Of a DNA stretch of 64,000 nt, positions 26,384 through 34,525 are shown piece after piece. Position numbers and translations under genes: made by a program. Origin of the DNA: DASWNP01 sp036399175 (GTDB lineage: Bacteria; Acidobacteriota; Blastocatellia; Pyrinomonadales; Pyrinomonadaceae). The stretch covers positions 124,001-188,000 of the forward strand of contig DASWNP010000048.1 in assembly GCA_036399175.1 (NCBI GenBank). The letters run 5' to 3'. Below the pieces are notes generated by a model. The model worked only from the letters and a program-made list of their open reading frames with translations. It was not told where the DNA came from and made no database searches. Positions within the stretch are counted from its first letter, which is position 1, and every line of letters begins with the position of its first letter.

Positions 26384-27286
26384 ATGAAGCTGAGCGAAGC
26401 GCGCGGCAAGCTGGTGGCTATCGGCGGCGGCGAGGATAAGAAGAACGAGCGCGAGATTCTGAAGGAGTTCGTGCGTCTGGCACGGGGGGCGAAGGCGCGT
26501 CTGGTCGTGATGACGGTGGCGACGGACGAGGCCGAGGAGGCGGGCGCGGAGTACAGGGAAGTCTTCAATCGTCTGGGCGTAGATGACGTGACGGTCGTGG
26601 ACGTTTCCACGCGCGAAGATGCGGAGTCCGAGGCGTCGATGCGGGCGCTCAGGGAGGCGACCGGCATCTTCTTCACGGGCGGCGACCAGCTTCACATCAC
26701 GACGCTGCTCGGCGGAACCGACATGCACAAGCTTCTGAAGGAGCGATACGAGAAGGGCATCGTCCTGGGCGGAACGAGCGCGGGCGCGGCGATGATGTCG
26801 AACTCCATGTTCATCCGGGGCGATTCGGAAGAGACGCCGCGCTTCGGCGGCATGGAGCTTGGCCCCGGCATGGACTTCATCGTCGGCGCGGTCATCGACA
26901 CACATTTCTCGCAGCGCGGGCGCATCGGTCGGCTCGTCACAGCCGTCGCACACTACCCGCAAGACCTCGGCCTCGGCATCGACGAGAACACGGCGATGAT
27001 TGTGCAGGGCGACGAGTTTGAGGTTATCGGCGAGGGCGCGGTGACGGTCGTCGATGCCGGAGACATCACCTACACGAACCTTCCTTACGTGAGCGACGGC
27101 GACGCGCTCGGGCTCTACAACATCAAGCTGCACATCCTTCCCGCAGGCCATCGCTTCAGCCTCGCCGAGCGTTGCCCTCTGGTGAGAGAGCCGCCCACAA
27201 CGAAAAAAGGGAAAGCGAAGGATTCGGGCAAGCGCGAGAAACGAACGAAGGGGCGAACAAAGGGGTCGAGAAATGCGAATAGATAA
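26384..27286 (+). CDS. cphB: Cyanophycinase
   Basis: 300 aa from the ATG after GGAGG; an in-frame TTG upstream is unlikely. The serine-protease-like S51 motif LGGTSAGAAMMS places the nucleophile at Ser132, the same number I recall for the Synechocystis enzyme. TGGDQLHITTLLGGT and IDTHFSQRGRIGRL are other family blocks. It hydrolyses cyanophycin, the Asp-Arg storage polymer, to beta-Asp-Arg dipeptides. No signal peptide, so it is the intracellular type. The 3' end overlaps cphA by 14 bp, implying coupled synthesis of the making and breaking enzymes. Confidence 0.94.
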   Translation: MKLSEARGKLVAIGGGEDKKNEREILKEFVRLARGAKARLVVMTVATDEAEEAGAEYREVFNRLGVDDVTVVDVSTREDAESEASMRALREATGIFFTGGDQLHITTLLGGTDMHKLLKERYEKGIVLGGTSAGAAMMSNSMFIRGDSEETPRFGGMELGPGMDFIVGAVIDTHFSQRGRIGRLVTAVAHYPQDLGLGIDENTAMIVQGDEFEVIGEGAVTVVDAGDITYTNLPYVSDGDALGLYNIKLHILPAGHRFSLAERCPLVREPPTTKKGKAKDSGKREKRTKGRTKGSRNANR

Positions 27287-29981
27287 AATCAGGGCTCTCA
27301 CGGGGCCGAACGTCTACAGCCACCAGCCCGTGCTCGTCATGCGGCTCCACCTTGAGGAGTTGAGCGAGCGTGAGAGCGTAGAGATTCCCGGCTTCATCGA
27401 CCGGCTGCTGCTCACGCTGCCCGGTCTTCAGGAGCATCACTGTTCGAGAGACAAGCCGGGCGGCTTCGTCGAACGGCTCTACGAAGGCACGTACTTCGCG
27501 CACATCGTCGAGCACACGGCGCTTGAGTTGTCCGAGCAGGCGGGGATTCCCGTCGGCTTCGGTCGTGCGCGCTACTCGGAGGAAGAGAATTGCTACATCG
27601 TCGTCGTCGCCTACAGGTCTGAGGCGGGGATGCGCTCGCTTTTGAACGTCGCGGTCGAGCTTATCGAGTCGCTGGTCAAGGGCGAGCCTTACGCGCTGGA
27701 AGAGAAGCTCAAAGAGACGCGGCGCATCGTCGCGCACAGCGAGCTTGGGCCGAGCACGAAGGCGATTGTAGACGAAGCGGCGCGGCGCGGAGTGCCCTGG
27801 TTTCGCATCGGGCAGGGTAGCCTCGTGCAGCTCGGCTACGGCAAGCAACGCAAGTTCATACAGGCCGCCATCTGCGACGACACGCGCGCCATCGGCGTCG
27901 AGCTGGCGGGCGACAAGGATCTGACCAAGACGCTGCTCGAACAAATCTCCATCCCCGTCCCGCGCGGCATCCGCGCCGAGACGGGGGACGAAGCGGTAGA
28001 TGCGCTCGAAAGAATCGGCGCTCCCGTCGTCGTCAAGCCTCTCGATGGGCGACAGGGCAAGGGCGTCTCGCTCAACCTTTCGACGCCCGAAGAGGTAGCT
28101 CACGCCTTCCACCTCGCCAGAGAGTTCTCCGACTACGTGCTGGTCGAAGAGCAGTGCATGGGCAAAAACTACCGCGTGCTCGTCATCGACGGCGAGATGG
28201 CGGCTGCGAGCGAACGCCTTCCCGCGCACGTCGTCGGCGACGGCTTCCGCACCGTCTCCGAGCTAATCGAGCTGACGAACCGCGACCCCCTGCGCGGCGA
28301 GGGACACGAAAAGCCGCTCACGCAAATCGTCATCGACCCCATCGTCCTCGCGCACTTGCAGAAAAACGGCATGGGGCTCGACCACATCCCGCGCGCAGGC
28401 GAGACGGTCTTCCTGCGCGACGGCATCAACCTTTCGACCGGCGGCACGGCGAGCGACGTGACCCGCCTCGTACATCCGAGCGTGGCGCAAATGTGCATCA
28501 GGGCGGCGCGCGTCGTCGGCCTCAACATCTGCGGCGTCGATTTAGTCCTTGAAGACATCGCAAAGCCTCTCTCGGAGCAGCGCGGCGGCGTCATCGAGCT
28601 AAACGCCTCGCCCGGCCTTCGCATGCACCTCTATCCGAGCGAGGGGCGCGCGCAGAACGTCGCCGAAAAAATCGTTGACATCATGTATCCGCCCGGCACG
28701 CCCTCGCGCATCCCCGTCATCTCGATTACGGGGACGAACGGCAAGACCACCGTCACGCGAATGCTCGGCCACGCTCTCTCTCAAGCGGGCTTCCAAGTCG
28801 GCATGACGACGACCGACGGCATCTACGTCGGCGGCCAGCGCATCGTCGAAGGCGACACGACGGGGCCGCACTCCGCGCGCACAGTTCTGTGCGACCCTTC
28901 GGTCGAAGTGGCCGTGCTGGAGACGGCGCGCGGCGGCATCACGCGTCGAGGCTTGGGCTACGACTGGTCTGACATCTCCGTCATCACCAACATCCAGCCC
29001 GACCACATCGGGCAGGACGGCATCCGCGACACGGAAGACATCCTGCACATCAAATCGCTCGTCGCCGAGCGCGTCCGCGAAGGCGGCACGCTCATCCTCA
29101 ACGCCGACGACGAGCATCTCTCGCGTCTTCCGGAGAACAGGCGCGTCGCCCGTCTGCCGAAACAGATTATCTGGTTCTCTCTGAGAGAACATCACCTCCC
29201 GATTAAGCGACATCTGGACGCCGGGGGCACGGCCTACTTCGTCCGTGAGGGATGGATGACGGAGGCCGTCGGCCATGAAGAGTTTCTGCTGGCGCACGTC
29301 GGCGAAATCCCCTCGACGCTCGGCGGCACAGCCGAGTTCAACATAGCGAACGCTTTGGCCGCCGTCGCCGCCTGCCGCGCCTGCGGTCTGACGAGAGAGC
29401 AGGCAGTCTCGGCTCTCTCGACGTTTCAGAGCGACAGCAGCAATCCCGGCAGAAACAATCTCTACAAGGTCGGCGGCGGCTACGTGATGATTGACTACGG
29501 GCACAACCCCGACGCCTTCAAGGCCGTCTGCCGCATGACTTCTCTCTGGCAGGGGCGACGCGTGACAGGGATAATCGGCGTGCCCGGCGACCGCGATAAC
29601 AGTCTCATCGAAGAGGCCGGGCGCGTGGCCGCGCGCGGCTTCCATCGAATCATCATCAAGGAAGACAAAGACACGCGCGGGCGCGAGCCGGGCGAAGTGG
29701 CGAACATGCTCTGCCGCATCGTCGGCGAAGAAGCGCCCGAGCGCGAGTGTCAAACCATTCTCGACGAGTGCGAAGCCCTGCGAATTGAGCTGCGGAAGAT
29801 ACGCGAGGGCGATGTCGTCGTCCTCTTCTACGACGAGCTTGAGCCGGTGCTCGAAGTGCTGAGAGAAGCCGGGGCGCAGACGGCCTCGGCCATCGAGCTT
29901 GTCGCGCCGCAAACCTACGCGCCGCCGCAGCAGGCGCTTGCCGTGCGCTCGCTCCAGCAGAGCGGAACGGCGAAGGCTTGA
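27273..29981 (+). CDS. cphA: Cyanophycin synthetase
   Basis: 902 aa, normal for CphA1. The N-terminal domain (1-160) is followed by an ATP-grasp domain (about 210-470: VVKPLDGRQGKGVSLNL, ending in VIELNASPGLRMH) that adds Asp, and a Mur-ligase-like domain (from ISITGTNGKTTVTRM near 483, through TTGPHSARTVL and ETARGGITRRGL) that adds Arg. It builds multi-L-arginyl-poly-L-aspartate from ATP, Asp and Arg. It is the middle gene of a cphB-cphA-asparaginase operon. Arginine would come from the arg genes at 55-64 kb. Confidence 0.97.
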   Translation: MRIDKIRALTGPNVYSHQPVLVMRLHLEELSERESVEIPGFIDRLLLTLPGLQEHHCSRDKPGGFVERLYEGTYFAHIVEHTALELSEQAGIPVGFGRARYSEEENCYIVVVAYRSEAGMRSLLNVAVELIESLVKGEPYALEEKLKETRRIVAHSELGPSTKAIVDEAARRGVPWFRIGQGSLVQLGYGKQRKFIQAAICDDTRAIGVELAGDKDLTKTLLEQISIPVPRGIRAETGDEAVDALERIGAPVVVKPLDGRQGKGVSLNLSTPEEVAHAFHLAREFSDYVLVEEQCMGKNYRVLVIDGEMAAASERLPAHVVGDGFRTVSELIELTNRDPLRGEGHEKPLTQIVIDPIVLAHLQKNGMGLDHIPRAGETVFLRDGINLSTGGTASDVTRLVHPSVAQMCIRAARVVGLNICGVDLVLEDIAKPLSEQRGGVIELNASPGLRMHLYPSEGRAQNVAEKIVDIMYPPGTPSRIPVISITGTNGKTTVTRMLGHALSQAGFQVGMTTTDGIYVGGQRIVEGDTTGPHSARTVLCDPSVEVAVLETARGGITRRGLGYDWSDISVITNIQPDHIGQDGIRDTEDILHIKSLVAERVREGGTLILNADDEHLSRLPENRRVARLPKQIIWFSLREHHLPIKRHLDAGGTAYFVREGWMTEAVGHEEFLLAHVGEIPSTLGGTAEFNIANALAAVAACRACGLTREQAVSALSTFQSDSSNPGRNNLYKVGGGYVMIDYGHNPDAFKAVCRMTSLWQGRRVTGIIGVPGDRDNSLIEEAGRVAARGFHRIIIKEDKDTRGREPGEVANMLCRIVGEEAPERECQTILDECEALRIELRKIREGDVVVLFYDELEPVLEVLREAGAQTASAIELVAPQTYAPPQQALAVRSLQQSGTAKA

Positions 29982-29990
29982 ACGTCTCAC

Positions 29991-31082
29991 ATGAATAAAT
30001 CGCAAGAGAGCGCGAGCGCGCCGCCCGAGTCTGAATCGCTCGCCGAAGTGAGGCGCGGCTCGATAACCGAGTCGCGCCACAGAGGCCACATCGTCGCCGT
30101 CGATTCCGACGGCATCATTCTCGCGCGTTTCGGCTCGCCCGACGCGCTCACTTACCTGCGTTCCTCGGCCAAACCCTTTCAGACCTTCCCGCTCGTCGCC
30201 ACCGGCGCGGCAGACCGCTTCGGCCTCGACGAGAGGGAAATCGCCATCGCCTGCGGCTCACACAACGGCGACCCCATACACGTCGAAACCGTCTCCTCCA
30301 TACTCGGCAAAATCGGCCTCGACGCCTCCGCCCTCAAGTGTGGCACGCACGAGCCCTACAGCCCTGAGGCCGCCCGCGCTCTGCGCGAAAGCGGTACGGA
30401 GCCATCCGTTTTGCACAGCAACTGCTCGGGCAAACACGCAGGCATGCTCGCCCTCGCCCTACACCTGGGAGCGCCTATAGAGACTTACGACCAACCCGAT
30501 AACCCCGTGCAACTCTCAATCGCACGCGCGGTCGAGCATTTCTCGGGCGTGCCTCTCGAAGACATCGCCGTCGGCATCGACGGCTGCGGCGTGCCGGTTC
30601 ACGGCGTGCCACTTCGCGCGATGGCGCTCATGTACGCGCGTCTCGTCGTGCCGCCCGCGACCTTCGACTCTACGACGCGCGATGCCTCCCGCCGCATCGT
30701 GGCGTCGATGCTTTCGCATCCCGAGATGATAGGCGGCGAGACCGAGAGCCTCGACACGGCTCTGATGCGCGTCGTGCCCGGCAGCCTGATTGCGAAGGCG
30801 GGAGCGGAAGGTCTGTTCACGGCGGGCGTTCTGCCCTCCGAGCGTTGGCCGCGCGGGCTCGGCCTCGCCATCAAGATTGAGGACGGAGACAAAGGCAGCC
30901 GCGCACGTCGCCCCGTCGTCGTCGAAACGCTCGGCCAACTCGGACTGCTGTCCGACGACGCGCTCCGTGCGCTCTCGCCTTACGCCGTCTCTCCTATCAA
31001 AAACCATCGCTCGGAGACCGTCGGCGAAGTCCGAGCTTCATTCCAGCTTCAACTCACAGGCTTTGACGACCAAGAGAGATAG
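29991..31082 (+). CDS. Asparaginase II family protein (Rhizobium etli type)
   Basis: 363 aa beginning 10 bp after cphA. It carries the features of the class-3 asparaginases: SSAK (Ser58, Lys61), CGSHNGD (Ser90), CSGK (Cys145, Lys148) and DGCGVP (Cys199), which match the catalytic Ser-Lys pair and Cys-Lys-Cys zinc site reported for the R. etli enzyme. The known reaction is asparagine to aspartate plus ammonia. In this operon it may recycle aspartate, or may have been adapted to cleave beta-Asp-Arg dipeptides in place of the usual isoaspartyl dipeptidase; the latter is inference. Confidence 0.85.
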   Translation: MNKSQESASAPPESESLAEVRRGSITESRHRGHIVAVDSDGIILARFGSPDALTYLRSSAKPFQTFPLVATGAADRFGLDEREIAIACGSHNGDPIHVETVSSILGKIGLDASALKCGTHEPYSPEAARALRESGTEPSVLHSNCSGKHAGMLALALHLGAPIETYDQPDNPVQLSIARAVEHFSGVPLEDIAVGIDGCGVPVHGVPLRAMALMYARLVVPPATFDSTTRDASRRIVASMLSHPEMIGGETESLDTALMRVVPGSLIAKAGAEGLFTAGVLPSERWPRGLGLAIKIEDGDKGSRARRPVVVETLGQLGLLSDDALRALSPYAVSPIKNHRSETVGEVRASFQLQLTGFDDQER

Positions 31083-31100
31083 TCCTAAGCTCAGGAAAAA

Positions 31101-31249
31101 AATTAACATGGATAGACAGGAAGAACAGAAATGCGGAATGCGGAATGCGGAATGAGGAATGAAAAGCAGAAAGCTTTTGTCTTTCAATTCATCATTCATC
31201 ATTCCGCATTCATCATTTGTCTTACTCCTGCTATCCATGTTTGAAATTC
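31101..31249. repeat. Compound heptamer-hairpin element (GATAGACAG outer arms, GCGGAAT inner arms)
   Basis: Outer arms start AATTAACATGGATAGACAG and end CTATCCATGTTTGAAATTC. Inside are GCGGAAT-GCGGAAT-GCGGAAT-GAGGAAT units with complements ATTCATC-ATTCATC-ATTCCGC-ATTCATC. The core AAAGC...GCTTTTGTCTTT is shared with other copies. Its two ends match those of the element at 37251-37412, showing a defined unit. It fills most of the gap before the SDR gene. Confidence 0.9.
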
Positions 31250-31279
31250 TAAATCACAGGCGGACGTGAAAGGGAAGCG

Positions 31280-32287
31280 ATGGCAAGCTCAAAGAAGGCT
31301 GGCGGGAAAGGGAAGCAGAATGTAGCGGCGAGCAGGGGCGGCGCGGCGAAGAAGTCGGGCGCAAAGAAGGGCGGAGGAAAACCGGCGGCTTCGTCGAAGA
31401 AGCAACCGCCTCCGCCGCAGGAGCAGGAGCAGCCGAAGTCTCCGATGCCTGCGCAGCATCAGGAGAAGCCGGGATTGGAGTCGGAGCTTGAGCCGAGGCC
31501 GGAGTATGCCGCGCCGCTCTACAGAGGCTCGGGCAAGCTGGAGGGCAAGGCGGCGCTCATCACGGGCGGGGATTCCGGCATCGGTCGCGCCGTCGCCGTG
31601 CTCTACGCGCGCGAAGGCGCGGACGTGTCGATAGTCTATCTTGCGGAGGAACAGTCGGACGCAGAAGAGACGCGCCGCGCCGTCGAAGCAGAAGGCCGCA
31701 GATGCCTTCTGCTTCCCGGCGACGTGAAGGACGTGAGCTTCTGCCGTCGTGCGGTCGAAGAGACGGTCGCCGGATTGGGTCGCCTCGACATCCTCGTCAA
31801 CAACGCAGCCTTTCAGCAGCACCAGAAGGGTCTGGAAGACGTGACGGAAGAGCAGTGGGATACGACCTTCCGCACGAACATCTACGGCTACTTTTACATG
31901 GCGAAGGCCGCGCTTCCGCACCTGAAGCGGGGCAGCGCCATCGTCAACTGCGGCTCCATCACCGGCCTCGAAGGCAGCAAGGAGCTACTCGACTACTCGG
32001 CCACCAAAGGCGCGATTCACGCCTTCACCAAATCGCTCGCGCAGAACCTCGTCGAGCGCGGCGTACGCGTCAACTGCGTCGCGCCCGGCCCCGTCTGGAC
32101 GCCACTGAACCCCTCCGACAAAAAGGCCGAAGAGATTCCCGAGTTCGGCGCAGACACGCCGTTGAAGCGCCCCGCGCAGCCCGAAGAGATTGCGCCCGCC
32201 TTCGTCTTCTTCGCTTCGGACGCCGATTCCAGCTACATCACCGGCGAAGTTCTCACCCTCCTCGGCGGCGACACGACGGCAGGATAA
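31280..32287 (+). CDS. Short-chain dehydrogenase/reductase with low-complexity N-terminal extension
   Basis: 335 aa. Residues 1-85 are a Lys/Ala/Gly then Pro/Gln/Glu-rich tail with no fold. The SDR domain follows: LITGGDSGIGRAVAVL (cofactor), NNAAFQQH, a catalytic Ser in NCGSITGLEG, and Tyr-x3-Lys in DYSATKGAIH; the C-terminus SYITGEVLTLLGGD is typical. It resembles the YghA/YhdF group of NAD(P)-dependent oxidoreductases often linked to general stress. The charged tail recalls histone-like sequences and may bind nucleic acid or be a linker. Confidence 0.88.
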   Translation: MASSKKAGGKGKQNVAASRGGAAKKSGAKKGGGKPAASSKKQPPPPQEQEQPKSPMPAQHQEKPGLESELEPRPEYAAPLYRGSGKLEGKAALITGGDSGIGRAVAVLYAREGADVSIVYLAEEQSDAEETRRAVEAEGRRCLLLPGDVKDVSFCRRAVEETVAGLGRLDILVNNAAFQQHQKGLEDVTEEQWDTTFRTNIYGYFYMAKAALPHLKRGSAIVNCGSITGLEGSKELLDYSATKGAIHAFTKSLAQNLVERGVRVNCVAPGPVWTPLNPSDKKAEEIPEFGADTPLKRPAQPEEIAPAFVFFASDADSSYITGEVLTLLGGDTTAG

Positions 32288-32290
32288 ACT

Positions 32291-32393
32291 GCAAGTAGGA
32301 AGACGGAAGGCGGAAAGCGGAAAGTCTCTGCGAGCAGGTTGACAGGTTTTCTGATTTTCCTTCATCCTTGCGGCCTTCCTACTTCATACTTGC
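32291..32393. repeat. Heptamer-hairpin element, AAGTAGG/GGCGGAA class
   Basis: Left side GCAAGTAGGAAGACGGAAGG then CGGAAAG units; right side CTTCATC-CTTGCGG-CCTTCCT-ACTTCAT-ACTTGC. The arms are less regular than in other copies. It lies between the SDR gene and the broken zinc-ribbon gene. Confidence 0.75.
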
Positions 32394-32411
32394 TTTTCAA
32401 GGAGCGAGAAA

Positions 32412-32604
32412 ATGTCTGCATCGGAAGCGTCCGTATCGGAAGAGAGCGTGCCCGGCGTCTGTGAGCGCTGTGACAGGGAGACGCGCCGGATAGTTAAGCT
32501 GACGACCCGACAACTCGGTCGAGCAGGTCTGCTGGTCGTGCCTCTACAGGCAGGAGAAGCGCATCAACCTGAAAGAAGACTGGAAGCGCCAGAGGCGCGG
32601 CTGA
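32412..32604 (+). pseudogene. Frame-broken small zinc-ribbon gene
   Basis: Frame 1 gives a start with CERCDRETRRIVKLTTRQLG and a CxxC pair, then loses sense. Shifting by one base near 32517-32520 continues with EQVCWSCLYRQEKRINLKED and a second CxxC pair to a stop at 32602-32604. Joined, they give a tidy 63-residue CxxC-x(~24)-CxxC protein. A single extra base (in GGTCGAGCAG) explains it: true decay, a sequencing error or, less likely, programmed frameshifting. Lies just after a hairpin element and 108 bp before def. Confidence 0.55.
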
Positions 32605-32712
32605 CACGTTTGAGCCGACCGCCGACGAGCGTCGGAAGAGAAAAGGGCGCTTCGAGCCGACGCGAGTATGCTCGTTCGCGCGCGAAGCGGAAGCTGCGTT
32701 ATAAGTCAGGGC

Positions 32713-33204
32713 ATGGGAATCTTAAAAATCACGGAGTATCCGTCGAGGGTTCTAGCGCGAACGGGCGAGCCCGTCGAGCGGTTCGGCTCGGAGCTTGAGT
32801 CGCTCGTCGCCGACATGTTCGAGACGATGTACGCGGCCGAGGGCGTCGGCCTCGCCGCCCCGCAGATTGACCTCTCGCTCCGGCTCTTCGTGATGGATTG
32901 CGAAGGGCTCAAGCTGGTGGCGGCCAACCCGGAGATAATCGGCGTCGAGGGCGAGCAGGAGGGCGAAGAGGGCTGTCTCTCGGTCGGGAAAATCCACGCT
33001 CCCCTGCGTCGCGCCGAGCGCGTGCGCCTGCGCGCTCAGGACATAAACGGGCAGTTCTACGAACAGGAGGCGACGGGGCTCGCCGCGCGCTGCTTCCTAC
33101 ACGAGACCGACCACTGCGACGGCCTGCTCTTCATCGACCGCCTCTCGCCGCTCAAGCGCGAGATGGTCAAAAAGCGTTTTCAGAAATTGAAGAAACGGCG
33201 CTGA
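32713..33204 (+). CDS. def: Peptide deformylase
   Basis: 163 aa starting MGILKITEYP. All three family motifs are intact: GVGLAAPQ (44-51), EGCLS (86-90, metal ligand Cys88) and HETDH (130-134, metal ligands and catalytic Glu). It removes the formyl group from nascent proteins. It has no fmt partner next to it here. The spacing to the upstream broken gene and the weak ribosome site leave a little doubt on the start, but the N-terminus fits the family well. Confidence 0.96.
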   Translation: MGILKITEYPSRVLARTGEPVERFGSELESLVADMFETMYAAEGVGLAAPQIDLSLRLFVMDCEGLKLVAANPEIIGVEGEQEGEEGCLSVGKIHAPLRRAERVRLRAQDINGQFYEQEATGLAARCFLHETDHCDGLLFIDRLSPLKREMVKKRFQKLKKRR

Positions 33205-33356
33205 GCCGAGAGCCGCGAAAAAATTCTGAAGCCTTCTCCGTTTCGGTAGCCGCTCGAAGTTCATTTCATGCGCCGACGTGTGTGGTAATCGTCCAACGAT
33301 ACACGGCGAGAGTATAGAAAGGGTTCAAGCCGAGCGCCGCCACCCGAGGGGAGAAG

Positions 33357-33485
33357 ATGAAAGCTCGGCTGTCTGCAAAATCAAACAAGCGGATTTTCGG
33401 TAGAAAACTAAGACTCGTCTCCGAGCGTGAATTGGCGTGCGAGAGTGGCACGGTCGTTGCCAAGAAGGAGAAACGTAAAACATAG
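33357..33485 (+). CDS. Putative small basic protein (42 aa)
   Basis: An ATG preceded by AGGGGAGAAG, a good ribosome site, opens 42 codons ending in TAG. The product begins MKARLSAKSNKRIFGRK, is rich in Lys/Arg and has one Cys. No family is recognised. It lies in a 627-bp stretch without other genes, directly upstream of the structured region at 33486-33705. It may be a real small protein or a leader peptide. Confidence 0.4.
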   Translation: MKARLSAKSNKRIFGRKLRLVSERELACESGTVVAKKEKRKT

Positions 33486-33706
33486 TGAGGGGAACATAAG
33501 GGTAATTAGTTCAGGCTCGGTGACGGCAGTGAGTGAAAGGCTTTGGGGGAGGTCTCTCTCTCACTTGTAGATGGGCGACGGTCTTTCGGGGGAACGGGTC
33601 GTCGCTATTCTGAAGCGGTCAGCGAGCGATTAAACAGGCTGCCGGTCAGCGTCCTAATGAGATTTGGGGGAGTCTCACAGGAAGACCGGCAGCCAGTTTA
33701 TTTTTG
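33486..33706 (+). ncRNA. Candidate structured RNA with GGA-containing hairpin loops
   Basis: Between the small ORF and the thioesterase gene lies a stretch with three copies of a GGGGGA motif. One sits in the loop of a hairpin at 33575-33605 (about 10 bp, with G-U pairs); another in the TGAGA/TCTCA inner hairpin of the terminator at 33637-33705. GGA in hairpin loops is the hallmark of CsrB/RsmZ-type RNAs that sequester CsrA; whether this one does is inference. No reading frame explains the region. Confidence 0.4.
33637..33705 (+). terminator. Rho-independent terminator of the candidate RNA
   Basis: GGCTGCCGGTC (33637-33647) pairs perfectly with GACCGGCAGCC (33684-33694) and is followed by AGTTTATTTTT. 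An inner stem (TGAGA/TCTCA) sits within the loop. It points away from def on the plus strand and faces the end of the convergent thioesterase gene. Confidence 0.75.
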
Positions 33707-33831
33707 TACGGCGAAAATCGAAGCGCGCGGCTTTCAAGCTCGCGCGCTTCTGTCGTCTTGCAAGTCCGCGAGCCTGCCCGCCGAACCATCCAGCGCGAAA
33801 CCTCTCCGCCGCACGCTTCTCCGAACAACTT

Positions 33832-34290
33832 TCACCAGCGATGATAAGCCGGATGCCCCGGCCTGACCGCGACGAACGTCCCGCGACAACGCGCGCAGAC
33901 TTTTCCGTCTCCGATAAGCTCGGCCTCGACAATCGCGCGGTCTTCCGTCGATTCCACGACGCGAGCCTTGAGCGTGAGCGCGCCGTCGGTCGGAGTCGGG
34001 CGCAGAAGCTTGACGGAGTATTCCGCCGTCACCGTGCAGGGCGGCTTGTCCGCGCCCGTCGTCCGCATCAGGTGCCACGCCGCCGCCCAGTTTGAATGGC
34101 AATCCAAAAGCGTCCCCACTATCCCGCCGTTCAGCATCCCCGGATAAGCCTCCTGATACGCCTCCGGCTGCCACTCGGCCAACACCTCGTCGCCCTCGAC
34201 GAAGCTGCGTATGTGTAGGCCGCGCTCGTTAGCCGGGCCGCAACCGAAACACGCGCTCGCGGGCGCATACTGCTCCTGTAAGCTTTTCAT
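33832..34290 (-). CDS. PaaI-family hotdog thioesterase
   Basis: 152 aa starting at MKSLQEQYAPASACFGCGP; longer frames run into repeat DNA. CFGCGPANERGL and GMLNGGIVGTLLDCHSNWAA are the recurring PaaI/YiiD motifs (the catalytic Asp/Glu lies in the GGIVGTLLD helix), followed by the beta-sheet CTVTAEYSVKLLRP. It is predicted to hydrolyse an acyl-CoA. The start codon lies three bases from the hairpin element at 34294-34431 and no Shine-Dalgarno is visible. Confidence 0.82.
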   Translation of the reverse strand: MKSLQEQYAPASACFGCGPANERGLHIRSFVEGDEVLAEWQPEAYQEAYPGMLNGGIVGTLLDCHSNWAAAWHLMRTTGADKPPCTVTAEYSVKLLRPTPTDGALTLKARVVESTEDRAIVEAELIGDGKVCARCRGTFVAVRPGHPAYHRW

Positions 34291-34293
34291 AAA

Positions 34294-34431
34294 GATAGAC
34301 GATGGACGATAGACCATAGACGATGGACGAATGACGGGCGAGAGAGAATGAAGAGCGATGAACGGGAAACCGTTTGGCTATCGTCCATCGTCTATCGTCC
34401 ATCGTCCATCGTCCATCGTCCGCCTTCGTGC
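34294..34431. repeat. Heptamer-hairpin element, ACGATGG/ACGATAG class
   Basis: Left array AGACGAT-GGACGAT-AGACCAT-AGACGAT-GGACGA, right array TCGTCCA-TCGTCTA-TCGTCCA-TCGTCCA-TCGTCCA-TCGTCC with one more unit than the left. The core contains AAACCGTTTGGCT. It separates the divergent thioesterase and clpS genes and may carry or flank their promoters. Confidence 0.9.
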
Positions 34432-34525
34432 AAATTTCTGTCGGGCGCATTATGCTATGAAGCGTGCCGTTGCTTCGAGAGACGCCGAGAATGCTTGAGC
34501 GTGCGCGCCTGAGAGTTACAACGAG

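Noticed and set aside
28599..30089. 496-codon open frame on the minus strand
   Set aside because: Antisense to cphA, which has complete ATP-grasp and Mur-ligase motifs.
33486..33706. 6S RNA, RNase P RNA, tmRNA or a known riboswitch
   Set aside because: The conserved sequences of these RNAs that I know are not present; only general hairpins and a terminator are visible.
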